Source: Mycteria americana (Eukaryota > Chordata > Aves > Ciconiiformes > Ciconiidae). From it: a stretch of DNA of 64,000 bases. This document shows, piece by piece, positions 1-14,953 of the stretch. The translations under genes and the position numbers were made by a program. The stretch is from NCBI RefSeq assembly GCF_035582795.1, contig NC_134367.1, positions 5,938,062-6,002,061 of the forward strand, given 5' to 3'. The first letter of the stretch is position 1, and each line of letters starts with the position of its first letter. The notes under the pieces were generated by a model that ran no database searches, was not told the DNA's origin, and worked only from the letters and a program-made list of their open reading frames with translations.

Positions 1-3000
1 CCACAAGATTGTTAGCCTCTTCTCTGGAAGAGACCAGTCCAAGAATTCTGAGTTTGCAGTGATAGTTTTTGAGGGTAATTACCCTGTGCTCGCTGCCATA
101 TTATCTCATCAGGCACAGCAGTAACCCATGTTTGCTTACAGTTAATCAAAGCTGTTAGCCTAAGGTAGTTGTTGCTGTCTGTGATCTTACTGTAGTTTTT
201 TTTTTTTTCCTCCCCAGGGAGAGGTAGAGAGTTTTCAGAAAAGCTTAGTAAAAATAAATTACTTGTTTTTCTTCTTAAACTGTGCTCTTCGAAACGTGTT
301 TCTACCATGATTGTGATATATGGGTATCACTGATAATACTGCTAGTCTTAGAAGCAATTCCCAAATGAAAATATTCAAAGTGGGCTTTAATGTCATCATT
401 GGAGGTCAGCAGTGTCTGCTAACTTATCCAGTAACTTCCTGGATTATTCTAGATCTAGATAGTTGGATGCTGTGAATTTATGTGGGAACACTTGCTCTGG
501 AGGTACCCTGTACTGTCTTTACTCAACAGTCCTGCCAACTTGCGTTATGACTTTTGAAGGCAAGTAGTCATAATTTTTGAAACGTAGTTCACATGGAGAT
601 TGCTCCATGTTTTGACTGTGAGTAGAGAGAATAGCCGCCTGCAGATTATCAGTAAGTCGTAATGATATATGATCTACATAACAAAGTACAACATAGGAGT
701 TTATGTTGAGGCTTCCTTATTAAATTGGGGAAAGGTAGCTTTATATTCCCGTGCAAGCTTTGAACACTTGGTCAAGTTTCAGTTGTGAAGTTGCAGGTGC
801 ATACCAGCAGTAACCTTAATTTGAGCATCACCTATGACTGAATATTTCCGTGAAAAACTGTGTGTGATACCACTCAATTAGAATTAAATCCCACTTTGTC
901 ATCTCTTGAAAGTTACACACTCTGTCCCTTTTTGACTGCTCTGATGGTGATCAGCACCTTTACTTAATGATCCTTGTACGTTAAGTAAGCATCTTCAGTG
1001 TCACTGCAAAGTGCTGAAAATGTGTCAAGCCATGGAGGGGTTTCAGTTGATTAGCTGAACTAATGCTAGTGCTGATGTCAGTTTGATAGATTGAGCCCAT
1101 ATTGTTCTACACTGGAAATGCAATTTTTTGTTTGATAGTAACCCCAAGCCTCCATTTCCAGCAGAGCTGACTGTTATCTTTTACTAACTCAGAGGTAAGA
1201 GGCAGAGAGTTTTGCCTGGTCAGCCTGTAGACAGATGAAACGGTGCTTCAAGCCAAAAAGTGGAGAATTCTGTCCAAGAGCATGGAAGTGGAAAAATATT
1301 TTTAAGTAGAGCAATTAATGAATTTTTGTTTAAAAACATGCTATTGTAGAGTGCACCATCAAGCTTGTAAAGGCAGATCACCTAAACATGCACAGAGGAT
1401 GCCCTAGTGTTATGGTCGTTGTTGTCCCTGGCGTGGTTTGAAATGCTGGTGAAACCTGTTTGGTGTAACCTGGCGTTGAGCAGAAGGCTGTCATCTTAGT
1501 GCGCGTTGTCTTATTCCAGATACTCTGGCTGAGTCAATGTGAGGCAAGTTCACAAACCCTGCTATTTAAATTAAGTTAATCCAGTTCCTGCCAGCAGAAT
1601 TGAGTATGGGAGGGCCACTTGTGGGTCTGAGGTGAGGAAGGAAGTTATAGTAACGTTTGGAGTAGGCCTATATAGGTTCCAAGAGTAACGTATTCAGCCA
1701 GCGTAGCTGAAGCTGGCAGAGGATTTCTCTGCACAAGCTAAGCAGCTTTATGATGATTATGTTGATTCTCCAAGGTCACAGGACAAGTTGGTTTACTTTT
1801 GACTATGGCTCTGGTAAGAACATGCAGCAGTTTTTCTTCCATGTTTTTTATCCACCAGGGATGATTAAGAAGATCAATTAGAAGACAAGAGAGCTTAATG
1901 CTGTTTAGGGATTACCAGAAGCTCCACATTTAATGGAAGGAAAACAAAACAATCAGTACAGGGAAAAACAGCCCTTTGAACTGAGGAGGGGCGTCCTCAG
2001 TAGGCTTAGTGAGATGAGGAAATGTGAAAATGCAGTTTTGAAGGCACTTGAGTCCTTCCTTCCTCAGGGTCAGTTTTTCTTCGATCTTTCCCAGTGGATG
2101 TTTGTTCTCATAAGCAGTCTTTCCCTGTTCTTTGTTGTCCTTAGTTAAACCTTACAACTAAATTCCTATCTAAAATTTCCTTGCCAAATTTAAATCCCTC
2201 TTCCTTTCTCAGTGGACATAAGAACAGACTAATTTTTCACGATGATCTTTGGGATATTTAAAACATGTTGTTGTATCTTTCTTCATTTTCTCTATTTTTG
2301 TTAGATGGAGAAAAAACAAACAAACCCCCTTTTTTTTCAGTCAGTCTCCCTTTTCTAGATCATGTTTTATAAACCTCTGATTCTGTCTGTTGCTCTGTTT
2401 TGGTTTCTCTTCTTTGGATCTCTAGTGTAGTAGTAAAAACTGAACACAGCTCTACTAGGCATGAGGGAAGGCTTTTACATTAAGAGATTTGGGATGGGAT
2501 GAGGCGCTCTCACTTGCCCTAACATCATATATCATTTTACCCCATGTCTGTACATGCTGTTCTCGTTTTGCCATAGCTGGTACAAAAGTCAGTGGAACTA
2601 AAGCCGGCCAAGGAGCAGTACAAAATAAATAACTAAGTGGAGAAATCTTTCAGATGTCTTTACATTTTCTGCTAGGTTCAGGGGGGAAATGGTTGTCAGA
2701 TTTTACTGAAATCTATTTCTTAGCTTTAAGCAAATAATGTAGACTTCTGTTGAAACACACCTCTTCATAACTGCTTGGAATTTTTAGCTTGGTATCTGAG
2801 CCTTAAAATTTTACGAAGCTTGAACTAAAATTATATGCAGTTGTTGGCATTAATGCAGCAGTCAGCAATTTTTAATAAATAGTATTTGTTACAAAAGCTG
2901 AGACCTCCTTTTGACCTTTTCGTAGTAGGCCCTAAAATCTTGTAGTTGGGAGGGAGGAGGAAAGGTGGTGAGTGTTCACATTTCTTTCTATAAGCAGAGA

Positions 3001-5308
3001 AGGAAGAAAGGGCTGTTATTTCTGGGTTTAGATACTTGGGAGGCTTTTTTCTTTTTTTTTTCCCTCTTTTCTTTTTTTTCTTTTTACAGCAGTAAGGCCT
3101 ATGATAATCCAAGACAGACAAGGAACTGAGTAGAATAGCAAGGGCTGAATAGCAGTATACAACTGAAGGAGCTCTAGTAGTTAAAAGTAAGAATCTATAT
3201 TCAGAACAACTCAGAAATACTAAGTCCAGTTCTCATTGTCTGAAAATTTTAAGAGTGCTTAAGTAATCAGGGTCTGATAATAAAATAAGCATTAGATTTG
3301 AACTGACTTTGGTTTTTCTTGGAGAGAAAAAAATGCTTTATTATATCCCATACATTAAAACAGTACACGCTTATGGTGGGTTTGCTCTACCTGACCTTAG
3401 GTAACGGTGTCTGAGCAAGTAGTCTGTGCTTCCATCTTAGTCAGTGAAGAGCACTTCAGTGGCATGCTTAGTCTCGTTCTGAGGCCCTGGATCAGATGAG
3501 CCATGCCCTAGAGTTGCCAGTTTCTCTCCTGATTATGGAATGACATTGGGTGACAAGCTCAGGTGTTGATGTCTAAAGCCAAGCAAAGTGAATCCCAGCT
3601 GAAGTGTATAAAAGTGAGAGACCAACCCAGTACTGCCACTGCTACCGGTGATACTCAGAGCATGCAGATAATTGAGGACTTCTGACTGCAATGCCCTGAT
3701 CCAGTCTCTTTTCCGTACAGTGGAGATAGTGCTTATAACTGTGTTTCATGTCCTCAGGTACTCAGTGTTTAACATTTTATTAGAAAATTAGGTTGTTGAC
3801 AGATCGTCACGCGGGACGATGGAATAGTGGAACTTTTTTAAATGGCCTTTTTTAACCTGTTCTAGAAAGTGACATTCTGATTGAAGTTTCATTTCACACC
3901 AAGCATACTCTACGTTGTCTGTAATGCTGTGAAACAACATGGGACAATTGATCTTTGTTACATTAGACCTCTGTTACAAACAAAATTCTGTTTGCCTGTG
4001 CATCCATCTATTCCATGATCTCTAAATGTCCGTGGCTCTCAACACACGTTTTTCATCCAAGAAACAGTAATTGGAAAATAGTTCATTTACCGCACAGCTG
4101 TATTTGTTGTTGCAGTAATAGCATATTATTTACCAGTGAAGACATTTAAAGCTTTCATACTTTTCCATCAGAGAGTATCCTCACAAATCCCTAATCTATT
4201 TATTTAATTTTCTCTAGATTTATATAAATATTGAAAAAGAGGCGCCTTTCTGTATGCTTAAAGCACCTTGGGCATAGCTTAAGTCTACATTGCAAACAGA
4301 ATCTGAAAAGCATAGCAGTCTGCATCTCTCTCCCCAGGAGCAAACTAGACAGCTCAGAAAGTCAAATTTCTCTTTCACTCACCCATTAACAGTTTGCTCC
4401 CTTGACCATTCACTTTGTTTATCTCTGCAGCACCTACTAAAACCGTTTTAAATGAGTGAATAAATTGTTCAGGAGTAGGGCATTTTACAGAAACATACAG
4501 CTGTATAATAGAATGTACTCTACTAAAGTTGGACAGTTGAAAGGTTGATGAAATGCACTTTGCGATAGCTTGGTGCATAAGACTGTGATGGCTGCACTAG
4601 TCTTAGTTGTCTGACTGACTGTAGTTACCACTGTAAAGGACAGATGAGAAAGTAGTTTCTTCCCAATGGAGTTTAGTTTCATTGGTAAAAAATGATATCT
4701 TGGGTAATTGTAGGGTTCAAAGCAGTGAAAAGCTTCTGCTTTTTGGTTGATCAGTGGTAATTCCTTTGTATGTAAGAACATTCACCAGCAAAGCTTTGAT
4801 TTTTAAAGAAACGAGGCAAGGATAGGTGATTTAGCCATTGTGGTTCCGAGTTAGGCTTTTATATTTTAACACTTGAGAAATTTATGCATTTTTCTTCATC
4901 TGCTGCACTAATATATCTTTAACTGTGGCAAAAATCAAAATCTGAGAAGCCTGATTCCTTTTTTGTTGAGTTTGGCATCTTTCGCACAATGCTTTCTGAA
5001 AAAAGGGTGTGGTGTTTTTAGTTTGTTTTTTTTTTTTTTTTCTTAAGGAAGTAGCATAAAAAAAAAACCAACCAGGAACCTTATGTCCCTATTTAGAGAT
5101 GTGAAATGCTACACGTCTCCACAGTTTTGCTCAGTGGTATAGTGCTGTGTTATTTGTTGGTTTGTGATTCAGCGTTACAGATTTCTTTGATGCCATCTAT
5201 CAGGCTTTAAAAATGCCGATGGCTATTTCATGCTTTTACTGCTCATTTAATTTTACCCCACTGAATAAATATATAAAAATACACAAAGGCTTCTGTTACC
5301 TTTGCTGT

Positions 5309-5346
5309 TTATAAATGTTTATAAACATTTATAACATGTTAACATG
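5309..5346. repeat. Two abutting perfect palindromes
   Basis: Positions 5309-5334 form a perfect 26-bp palindrome (half-site TTATAAATGTTTA) with no spacer. It is followed at once by a perfect 12-bp palindrome, CATGTTAACATG (5335-5346). The block is almost pure A/T and holds TGTTTA-type motifs on both strands, which resemble forkhead-factor sites. It lies inside a CDC5L intron about 1.7 kb upstream of the penultimate exon. Function is unknown; chance in AT-rich DNA or a small symmetric repeat are alternatives. Confidence 0.85.
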
Positions 5347-5929
5347 AATACGCTTATTTGTATTGTGTCCCAGTTGGCAGAATTTTGTAATTTGTATCAC
5401 TTGTCCGTTTATGGATTATGTCTGGATTATGGTTTTAGAGGATTGACCTGGACAACTTTGGGGAAACTAAGACTTCTAAATCCAGGGCACACCAGGTAGT
5501 GCTTACCAGAATGATGCAGGAAGGAGAGCTTCATGTCTAACGTGCCAATTGCTTTGTGGTTTTGATACCACATTTTAATCTCATCACTTTGTCATATCTG
5601 TTGTGTACGCTATTGGATTGTAAATTGGGGGAATTTGCTTCTGGCTTTTGCCACTGACCTTGTGCTGTCTCCGTATTTGTCTGTTAGCTAAAGATAATCT
5701 TACCTTCTTGCTGTGAGATCCATAAGGGAAAAGCCCTGCACAAAAGCAGTGTTACCAGAGAGGCCACTGGGGAGCTCCAGGTTTTTGGTATGGTGCAGGA
5801 GGGAATAACGTTGCAACATTACAGCAATGTAGTAGAGCTGAATGGGAGATCTTATAGATAGGTGAGGTTATTTTAAGATAAAACCAACTTCACTTTTTGG
5901 CAGTCTCATACTCACATGCTTACAAACAC

Positions 5930-6070
5930 TAAGACTCATAATTATGGAATGGTTTGGGTTGGAAGGGGCCTTTAAAGATCCTGCAGTCCAATCCCCCTGC
6001 CATGGGCAGGGGCATCTTTCACTAGATCAGGTTCCTCAAAGCCCCATCCAACCTGACTTGGAACACTTAA
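5930..6070 (-). mobile_element. CR1 LINE 3'-end fragment, antisense
   Basis: The + strand reads GGAATGGTTTGGGTTGGAAG, then a GCCATGGGCAGGGGCAT segment and CCCCATCCAACCTGACTTGG, which is the reverse complement of the 3' end of avian CR1 elements as I know them. The left edge (ATAATTATGG) resembles the degenerate tail repeat of CR1. The match fades after about 6072, so the copy is 5'-truncated, as is normal for CR1. It sits antisense inside a CDC5L intron. The exact subfamily cannot be assigned by eye. Confidence 0.9.
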
Positions 6071-6995
6071 TCAAGTAATCTGTCCAGCATTCAGCTACTG
6101 AGACATTTGAATCCAAGCGGTCTTTCTGAGATGCTTTATGATGACACCAGGAATGACGAGTCACCACCTGTTGAGTTCTCATCATGGCAACTGGTGACCA
6201 TGTTTTTTTTGTTTTGGGGTTTTTTTTGGATTTGCCTTTCATACCTTTTAGAAGCAGACAGTAGTTGGTGTGTCCATCTTGTCCCACCTCTGTGAGTTAA
6301 CAGGATGTAGTCTTAGTCCTTTGTCTCCTGATGTGGCTGTCCTGAGAAAGTGCATGCAAATAGGTGGTAGGATTTAGTTACCATTCTAATAGTCCTTCTG
6401 CTGTTCCTTGCAGTGCTTCCATGCCCCAGCATTGCCATTCATTTGCCACTCAGACCAGTCTAAATGTTTTTGTTATGGTTCTCTGCAACAGAGACACAGA
6501 TTCAGAGCTGCCTTAATGTTTCCAATTGCCTTTTTACTTTATGGAATATGATTTAGGTGAATCCTTTTGGGATAGGCAGAAGGATTGAAAGATGTGGCTG
6601 TTTTTGCAGACTGAGAATATAATTTTGAAAAGGAGGAACATAATATCTTTATTTAGTTTTCCTTTACTAAGGCAAAGAACCTCTCCTGTGTAAGTGGGAT
6701 GTGGTATAGCAAGCTATTGTATGACTTGGCTGCTTACTGAGCTCCGCAACTGCAACAATTCCTGTCTATAAAGCTGTACTCGTATAGTGTGTCATCACCC
6801 GTTTTGGCTAGTGGACTTCACCCCTGGAATAATGTATTTACATTGTAAAGGTTTTAATCCAGAAATCTAGGTTGTTGTAAAATGTGCAGTATGATTTGTT
6901 AATAGAAAGCAAAGAACTTGATCAACTCTGATACGGTTCCACAGATGTATTTTTGCTGCTTTTTTTTTTCCTCTTGATTTTTGAGTTCTGGATGA

Positions 6996-9118
<2,123 letters not shown>

Positions 9119-9480
9119 AGCACAAAATTCCATTCATCACTGATGTAACATTTTTAAAGTGTACAGATACTTCTCCAGCAGCTTTTGCCATCAGTTGCAG
9201 AAATCAAGTGTAGTCTGCTGTTTGCATCTTGTCAAGTTTTGTTCCTTTAATGGACTATTCCAAATGCTCTAGGTATGAATGGCATTGGCCAGTATTAAAA
9301 ATCGGATTGAAATGTCCAAAATTTTATTAAAAGAAAAAAAAAAATCACTCTGGTGTGATTTTAGCCATGTCTTCATTTGCTAGGGTTATCACATTATTCC
9401 TAGTGTTTTATCAGTCTTAAGACCTGTAAGATACATGCCTGCAGAATAATGTCTTTTGAATAAACCTGGAATGTTAAAAA
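9119..9480 (+). other. CDC5L: CDC5L 3' untranslated region
   Basis: Non-coding sequence directly after the stop codon. Candidate poly(A) signals are ATTAAA at 9294-9299 and 9325-9330 and the canonical AATAAA at 9459-9464; a further AATAAA lies at 9491-9496. I place the main end shortly after 9464 because this is the first canonical hexamer, but use of the earlier variants or the later signal is possible. The A-rich stretch near 9331-9343 is genomic and could prime cDNA falsely. Confidence 0.7.
9459..9464 (+). promoter_or_regulatory. CDC5L: Poly(A) signal AATAAA
   Basis: First canonical AATAAA downstream of the CDC5L stop codon, about 340 bases after it. A second copy follows at 9491-9496, then T-rich and GT-containing DNA (about 9505-9560) that could serve as the downstream element. 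Which hexamer is used cannot be decided from sequence. Confidence 0.65.
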
Positions 9481-9519
9481 ATAATTAAGAAATAAAATGC
9501 CTGTCTTTTAACTAAAACG

Positions 9520-12500
9520 GAATCCTCCCCTACCCCAGGCTTCTTTTGTGTTTCTGGTAGATTGTCTTTCATCCCTTCCCCTGCTGCTGCTTTTATTTTC
9601 CAAGACTGTAATTTGTAATAGGAAGGACCTGTGCAGGATAATTGTGGTCCACGTAATACCATGTTCCCAATTCTTCTCTGTGCGTGTGACTAAACACTCC
9701 CATTTTTACCAAGAGGTTCAAATGGTCATACTGGCAGAGTAAGCATAACTTCACCATCCTGAAACAGGGTAGGTTTAAGTTTTATAAAAGCACCCAGCAT
9801 AGCCTAACCTTTCCCATAGATTTCAGCACAAAATGTACCCTTAAATTTTCTAAATATTAATGCATTTAAAATAATCTGTGTCTAGTGTATGTTCCCTCCA
9901 CCTGGTTGATGAACCTTTTTCTGCTGACTTTTATACAGTGGGCTGACGGACTTGGGTACCATCACAGTTCTACCTTGGCCCAGATCTTGTGGAAGATGGT
10001 TGCGGAGGCTATGTCCATACATCTTACGCATCACAAGCACTGGAACTCAGTTGTTCTGTTCAGTTTTTAGAATTGCCCTTTGCTCTGTTCTGGCTCTGAT
10101 CAACTGGTGTCTTCAAACCATGACCTGGAGGTGCTTTGTGAATTAGTGTAGGCCAGGGGCACTGGGAATGCTCAATAAGCAGCAGGGATGTGGCCAGCCC
10201 TGGTAGCTTAATTGCATGTGTCTATGCTGTGTCAGTTAGCCTGAGTGCTTGGGAGCATGCCCTGAACATTTAGTTCACTACTTCAGACATGGACACATCA
10301 GCTCACAAGGTCACCATTGCATGCCATCGGTTAGGGATTTGTGGAGTACATCCTGAGCACATAGTACTTTTGAGATCCTTGGTAGTATTTCCTGTTGCTC
10401 CTTGAAAGTTGGTTCCTCGGCATGCTTTGTTGCCCCGAGCAGCTGTGGAGTGGTGTGGAGAAAAGCTCCCTATTTACTCCTCCTCTCCTCTCACCACATC
10501 TCAACAGGTTTTCATTTTCCCGCTGCTTTGACTGTTCTTCTGAAGGGTAAGGATGGGATTATTGAAAGGGGTGAATGCATTATTTCCTATTCATTGAGGT
10601 ACTTTTCTAAATCTCATCCAGAATCTTTCTCTGAGTACTGTTTAGTCAGACCACGCTTGAGTTACATGTTACTGTTTAAAATTCTGTCAGCTATTCCCAA
10701 TGCTTTCAATACATGCGTTTGCCAGAGTCGGGCATCTCATTAGAGGATTGCTTTCATGTTTTTATTTTTGTGGAGGTGTTCACTACTTCTTCAGGGATCA
10801 ATCTTATTTCCAGCTCTTGCACTTTGGGTCTTTTGAGCAACTGTTTGTGGAAATGCATAGGGAAAAAGGCAAAACTGTACTGTTACCAGCACAGAATTCA
10901 GCAATTAAATACATCCAGTTGCATGCATCGTGCAATTTTGCTTGTACATATTTAACTTTAAATGAGGACTTTGCTGTTTGAAATTTTACCACATTACAGA
11001 ATGTGACTTTGTTTAGGCCTTGGGAATATTGCTGGGGGACACTGTCAGGGTTGTGGTTGTGTAGCTGTTTAAATGCCATCCGTGGTGATCAGTGGTAAGC
11101 AGGTTTTTTAAAGGCAACCTGTCTGATTTCTGCTGATCACTGGCAGGAGTAGGTACACAGTCAGCCTTGGAATATCTTTCCCTTTACTCACCAAGACATC
11201 ATTCTTCTGAAGTATTAATGCAATTATAGACTACATACTTCTAGAAATGTGTTAAATATTTAACTAAACCAGAGCACATCTGGAAAGAAGTATTAAGCAT
11301 CAATCTTTTAGCATATGGGGTATTTTATCTTGGATGGTTATACCCAAAAGGAAAAATCATATAAATGCATATCATGACAGTTCTTGTGGTTGTGTGGTAG
11401 CTAGAGATATTAACAGAAAACCCTTGTAGGTTTACCAATACCACAACTACAATTATTTCCTTTCTTTTTAGGGCTGCAGCAGAGCCTCTTTGATGTTTCC
11501 TGTATTTTTGACAGCTTCGGAGCTAGACAGGTATTCAAACACTTTGCCTTAGCAAATATTTTTAATGGCAAATTCAGAAGGACTGATAAATCGCAAAGGA
11601 CTCTCTTGAAATGCGTACAATTAACTGATTGTTCATTGTAGCAGATATGTATCTGTAGCATGTAACGCAGCAGATATGAGATTATTATATTTGAAGGGTA
11701 CCCGCAGGAGGTTGGTTCAGTGTTTTCTCCAGTTCAGTCTGTTTAGACAGCACTTAAGCGAGTTCGCTGTTTTCCCTTGTCTCTAGTCAGAGCTTTTGCC
11801 CTGAAGTTTCTGCCTGTCTCAATAATGAAACAAAACTAATGAAACAGAGTTTCTTGCCTTACTTAAAGCTCAATTGTACCCTGCTTTGGCTTTTTACCTG
11901 CCCTGAGCTGCCAGGAGATCCTGCTGTGAGCCAGGGAGAGGCCCTTTTGGTTCAGAAGGTACTCAAGGGCCAGTGGTGCTTCTTGAGCTCAAAAAGAGTG
12001 CTAGAGAAGGCTTGATGTCAAGTACTGCTGAGGGTCCTAAATGAGCCCTGCTGTTATCGGGACTCTAGCGACCAGAGGACAAAAAGTGCAAAGGTGATGT
12101 TAAGCTATAGAGACTCCCTCTTCCCCATCTCGTCTTTATCCTAGGTAACTACTACTAGAGCTTTGGGCCTTTATTTTGCAGACACAAAGGACTATGGCAC
12201 CACTCCTGTCTCCTTTTCCAGAAGTATTTCAATGCCATGGGACAGTAACTTATCACTGGCAGATGCTTAAGATGTTGTCTGAGGTTGTTAGTCCTGGGTA
12301 TCGTTCACAGCCTCAGTGCCCACTCTAAGGCAGCCAGTCTTAGATCTGCTGAAATCACCCCTAAAACTTCACACTGGATGCTCTGTGCATGTGTCTGTTG
12401 GATCCAGAGGGATGTGAATGGAGGAGCAGAGCTTGGCTAGGACATCCTGAGATCAAGGAGTTCAGGTGTGGTAACTTAAATGGGAGTGCTTAGGAAATTT

Positions 12501-13690
12501 GTTCAACCAAATTTGGATGCTGGTAGATGTCAATGCTTCCAACAGCAGGTGGTGATGGAGCCTGGTCTTTCTAGATCTCTTTTCTTGGGCTTAGGCCCAG
12601 TTTATGTCCCAAACAATGCTCCCTGAATCTCTTTCTAAAATGCTTTGTAATTGAATGCAGATGTTTAGTGGACACAAGAGTGACCGGCACACCTTGACAC
12701 CAAATTCTTATTTTAAACTTCTGAAGCCAGCCACTAATTTGGTCTTTGTTTTCAAGAACAATAGTTAAGTATAACCACAAACAGTGCAAACTAGTTAACA
12801 GTTTACTGCAGTGGATAAACCATAACCTGAGTGACAGAGGTGGGACAGGGGTTCTGTTGTGTGTGTTAACAATTATTTGAGAATTATTTAACGTTCTCCC
12901 TCAGATATTCCTTCATTTCCATTTAGCATGCCAAGATATATCTGCAAGTCTTTAAAGAATTTCAGCTGATGATTTTCCTCCCTTCCTGGAATCAGACTTG
13001 ACATTTACATATTGGATCAATCCCATAGCTGGAGCCTGCTTCAAAGTCCGTGGAGTTGATAAGAGTGTCATTTACTTCAACTGAGCTAGATTCAGGTACC
13101 TGGGAAAGCTAATAGGACAGCAGGGTTAAATTGTAACAGCTGAGTGTCTCATCCATACCTGGCAGATAAAAAAAATCAAGCATGAGCTGGAGTTAAGGGG
13201 GAGGCTTTTCTAAGGCACAGGAGGTTCCCTGTGAGAAATCCGACAGAGCTGGAGCCAGCTCTTCAAAACATGGCAAATATCCAGAGAAATAAGCGTTTTA
13301 ATATTGTAATTAGTCACTCCAGCCAGCAATGGCCAAAATACACTGTAGTTCTCTGGCTTCCTTAAGAGAGATTTAACAGTGCCAACAGAAAGAGCATCTT
13401 GTCTTTGCCCACTGCTGCTTGTTCGGCTTCTGCACTCTTGTTTGCTGGTGCAAGCATTGGGGCAGCCACATTTGGTTTAAAATGTGTTAATCCAGCTTGG
13501 TTCTCCAGTCCACTGTACAGACATGAGTTGGGCCAACTTTCAAGATAGGAAGTGCAAGTGAAGGTGGAAGCAGGGCAGAATTGCCTCTGTCAGAGGCTGT
13601 CCCACTTCATTGTCCGCTTAAAGTGACTGTGAATCATGGTCTGCAGTGCTCCAAGGCAAGCAGCTAACATGAGGCAACTACCCACAATTA
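9520..13690. other. Intergenic, nothing recognised
   Basis: Downstream flank of CDC5L. The open frames here (up to 113 codons near 10402-10743) are short, start anywhere and show no family resemblance. No mobile element was recognised, though old unrecognisable repeats may be present. Confidence 0.55.
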
Positions 13691-14254
13691 GGCACTGTCC
13701 TGGTTTCGGCTGGGATAGAGTTAATTTTCTTCCTAGTAGCTGGTATAGTGCTGTGGTTTGGATTTAGTATGAGAATAATGTGATAACACACTGATGTTTT
13801 AGCTGTTGCTAAGTAGTGCTTATACTAAATCAAGGACTTTTCAGCTTCCCATGCTCTTCCAGGTGCACAAGAAGCTGGGAGGGAGCACAGCCAGGACAGC
13901 TGACCCCAACTGGCCCAAGGGCTATTCCATACCATATGGCGTCATGCTCAGTATAGAAACTGGGGAGAGTTGGCCGGGTGGCACCGATCGCTGCTCGGGA
14001 CGAGCTGGACGTCGGTCAGTGGGTGGTGAGCAATTGCATTGTGCGTCGCTTGTTTTGTACATTCTTTTATCATTATGATTTTCTCTTCCTCTGCTGTCCT
14101 ATTAAACTGTCTTTATCGCAACCCATGGGTTTTACTCTTTTTTTTTTTTTTTTTTTTCCCGATTCTCTCCCCCATCCCACGGGGAGCAGGGGGAGGGTGA
14201 GCGAGGGGCTGTGTGGTGTTTAGTTGCTGACCGGGTTTAAACCATGACAGGCAC
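13691..14254 (+). repeat. Target-site duplication GGCAC flanking a solo LTR
   Basis: The five bases GGCAC occur at 13691-13695 and again at 14250-14254, immediately outside the TG...CA ends of the LTR. A 5-bp duplication marks retroviral-type integration and shows that the LTR is complete and alone, the product of LTR-LTR recombination. Five bp is the size usually seen for ERVL-like (class III) elements; ERVK-like elements usually leave six. Confidence 0.85.
13696..14249 (+). mobile_element. Solo LTR of an avian endogenous retrovirus
   Basis: A 554-bp LTR starting TGTCCTGGTTTCGGCTGGG and ending CCATGACA. The poly(A) signal ATTAAA at 14101-14106 gives the + orientation. The central segment 13886-13959, including GGCTATTCCATACCATATGG, is shared almost unchanged with the second LTR at 47468-48061. 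A 20-T run (14138-14157) has expanded within the 3' part, which helps explain the length difference. Ends and flanking duplication are intact, and no internal proviral sequence follows, so it carries no viral gene. It could still contribute promoter or enhancer activity, which cannot be judged here. Confidence 0.93.
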
Positions 14255-14813
14255 TCTAACTGACTCAACTGGATCTGAGCCCCTGATAAACGCTAGAGAT
14301 TCATTGCTTTTTGCAAACATGGCCTGAACATAGATTTCTAAATAAAATGCATCAAAAACTATTTCTGAACTTTTTGTTTTGGCTGCAAACTAGCTAGCAG
14401 TATCTTAAACTAGTGTGTGAACTTTGGCTTGCCTTCGATTTCCCAGGACAGTGATGTTGCTGGAGATGACATTATTGTGGTCTGGACTTAATCTGCCTCA
14501 CATTCATCTCAGGAATCCAGCTTGCAGTTATCTTGCATACTGGGGGTTCAAAGCAACACCTGTCTTCCAAGCAGGATTTAAAAGTGAAGTATCAAATAGC
14601 ATTTCCCCCATTTTCTTAGTTGAGTGAAATGCATGTTGAAAAATAGCCAGATACTCATCTAAAAGCAAAGTGTCCTTATAACTGATTCCAGACTTGTACT
14701 TTCTGCCTTTCTAGGACTCCAGCTTGTACTTTTGCTTACGAACAACAGAATACCTGGTTCTGCTGGTCTTGAAGACTTGCACTCACGTTTACTCACATGG
14801 GAGCAAGATCAGA

Positions 14814-14953
14814 CCCTGATTCAGAAAAGGACTTAAAAGACATGCTTAACATATATGTAAGCCAATCCATCCCTATATCTCCACTGACTACATACAATTG
14901 TCCCACTGCTTTAGAAGTTCAACGTGGTCTCTAAGTGCTTTGTTGAATCAGGG
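14814..14953. repeat. Ancient palindromic MITE-like element
   Basis: The two ends are perfect 10-bp inverted repeats (CCCTGATTCA at 14814-14823, TGAATCAGGG at 14944-14953). The similarity extends inward in imperfect form to about 22 bp, including a CACTTA/GACTTA step. The layout matches old palindromic repeats I know from turtle, crocodile and bird genomes, with inner ATGCTTAA-type motifs. The right-end sequence recurs at 32344-32365 (19 of 22 bases identical), which supports a dispersed family. No transposase is encoded. The family name is not certain to me. Confidence 0.7.
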
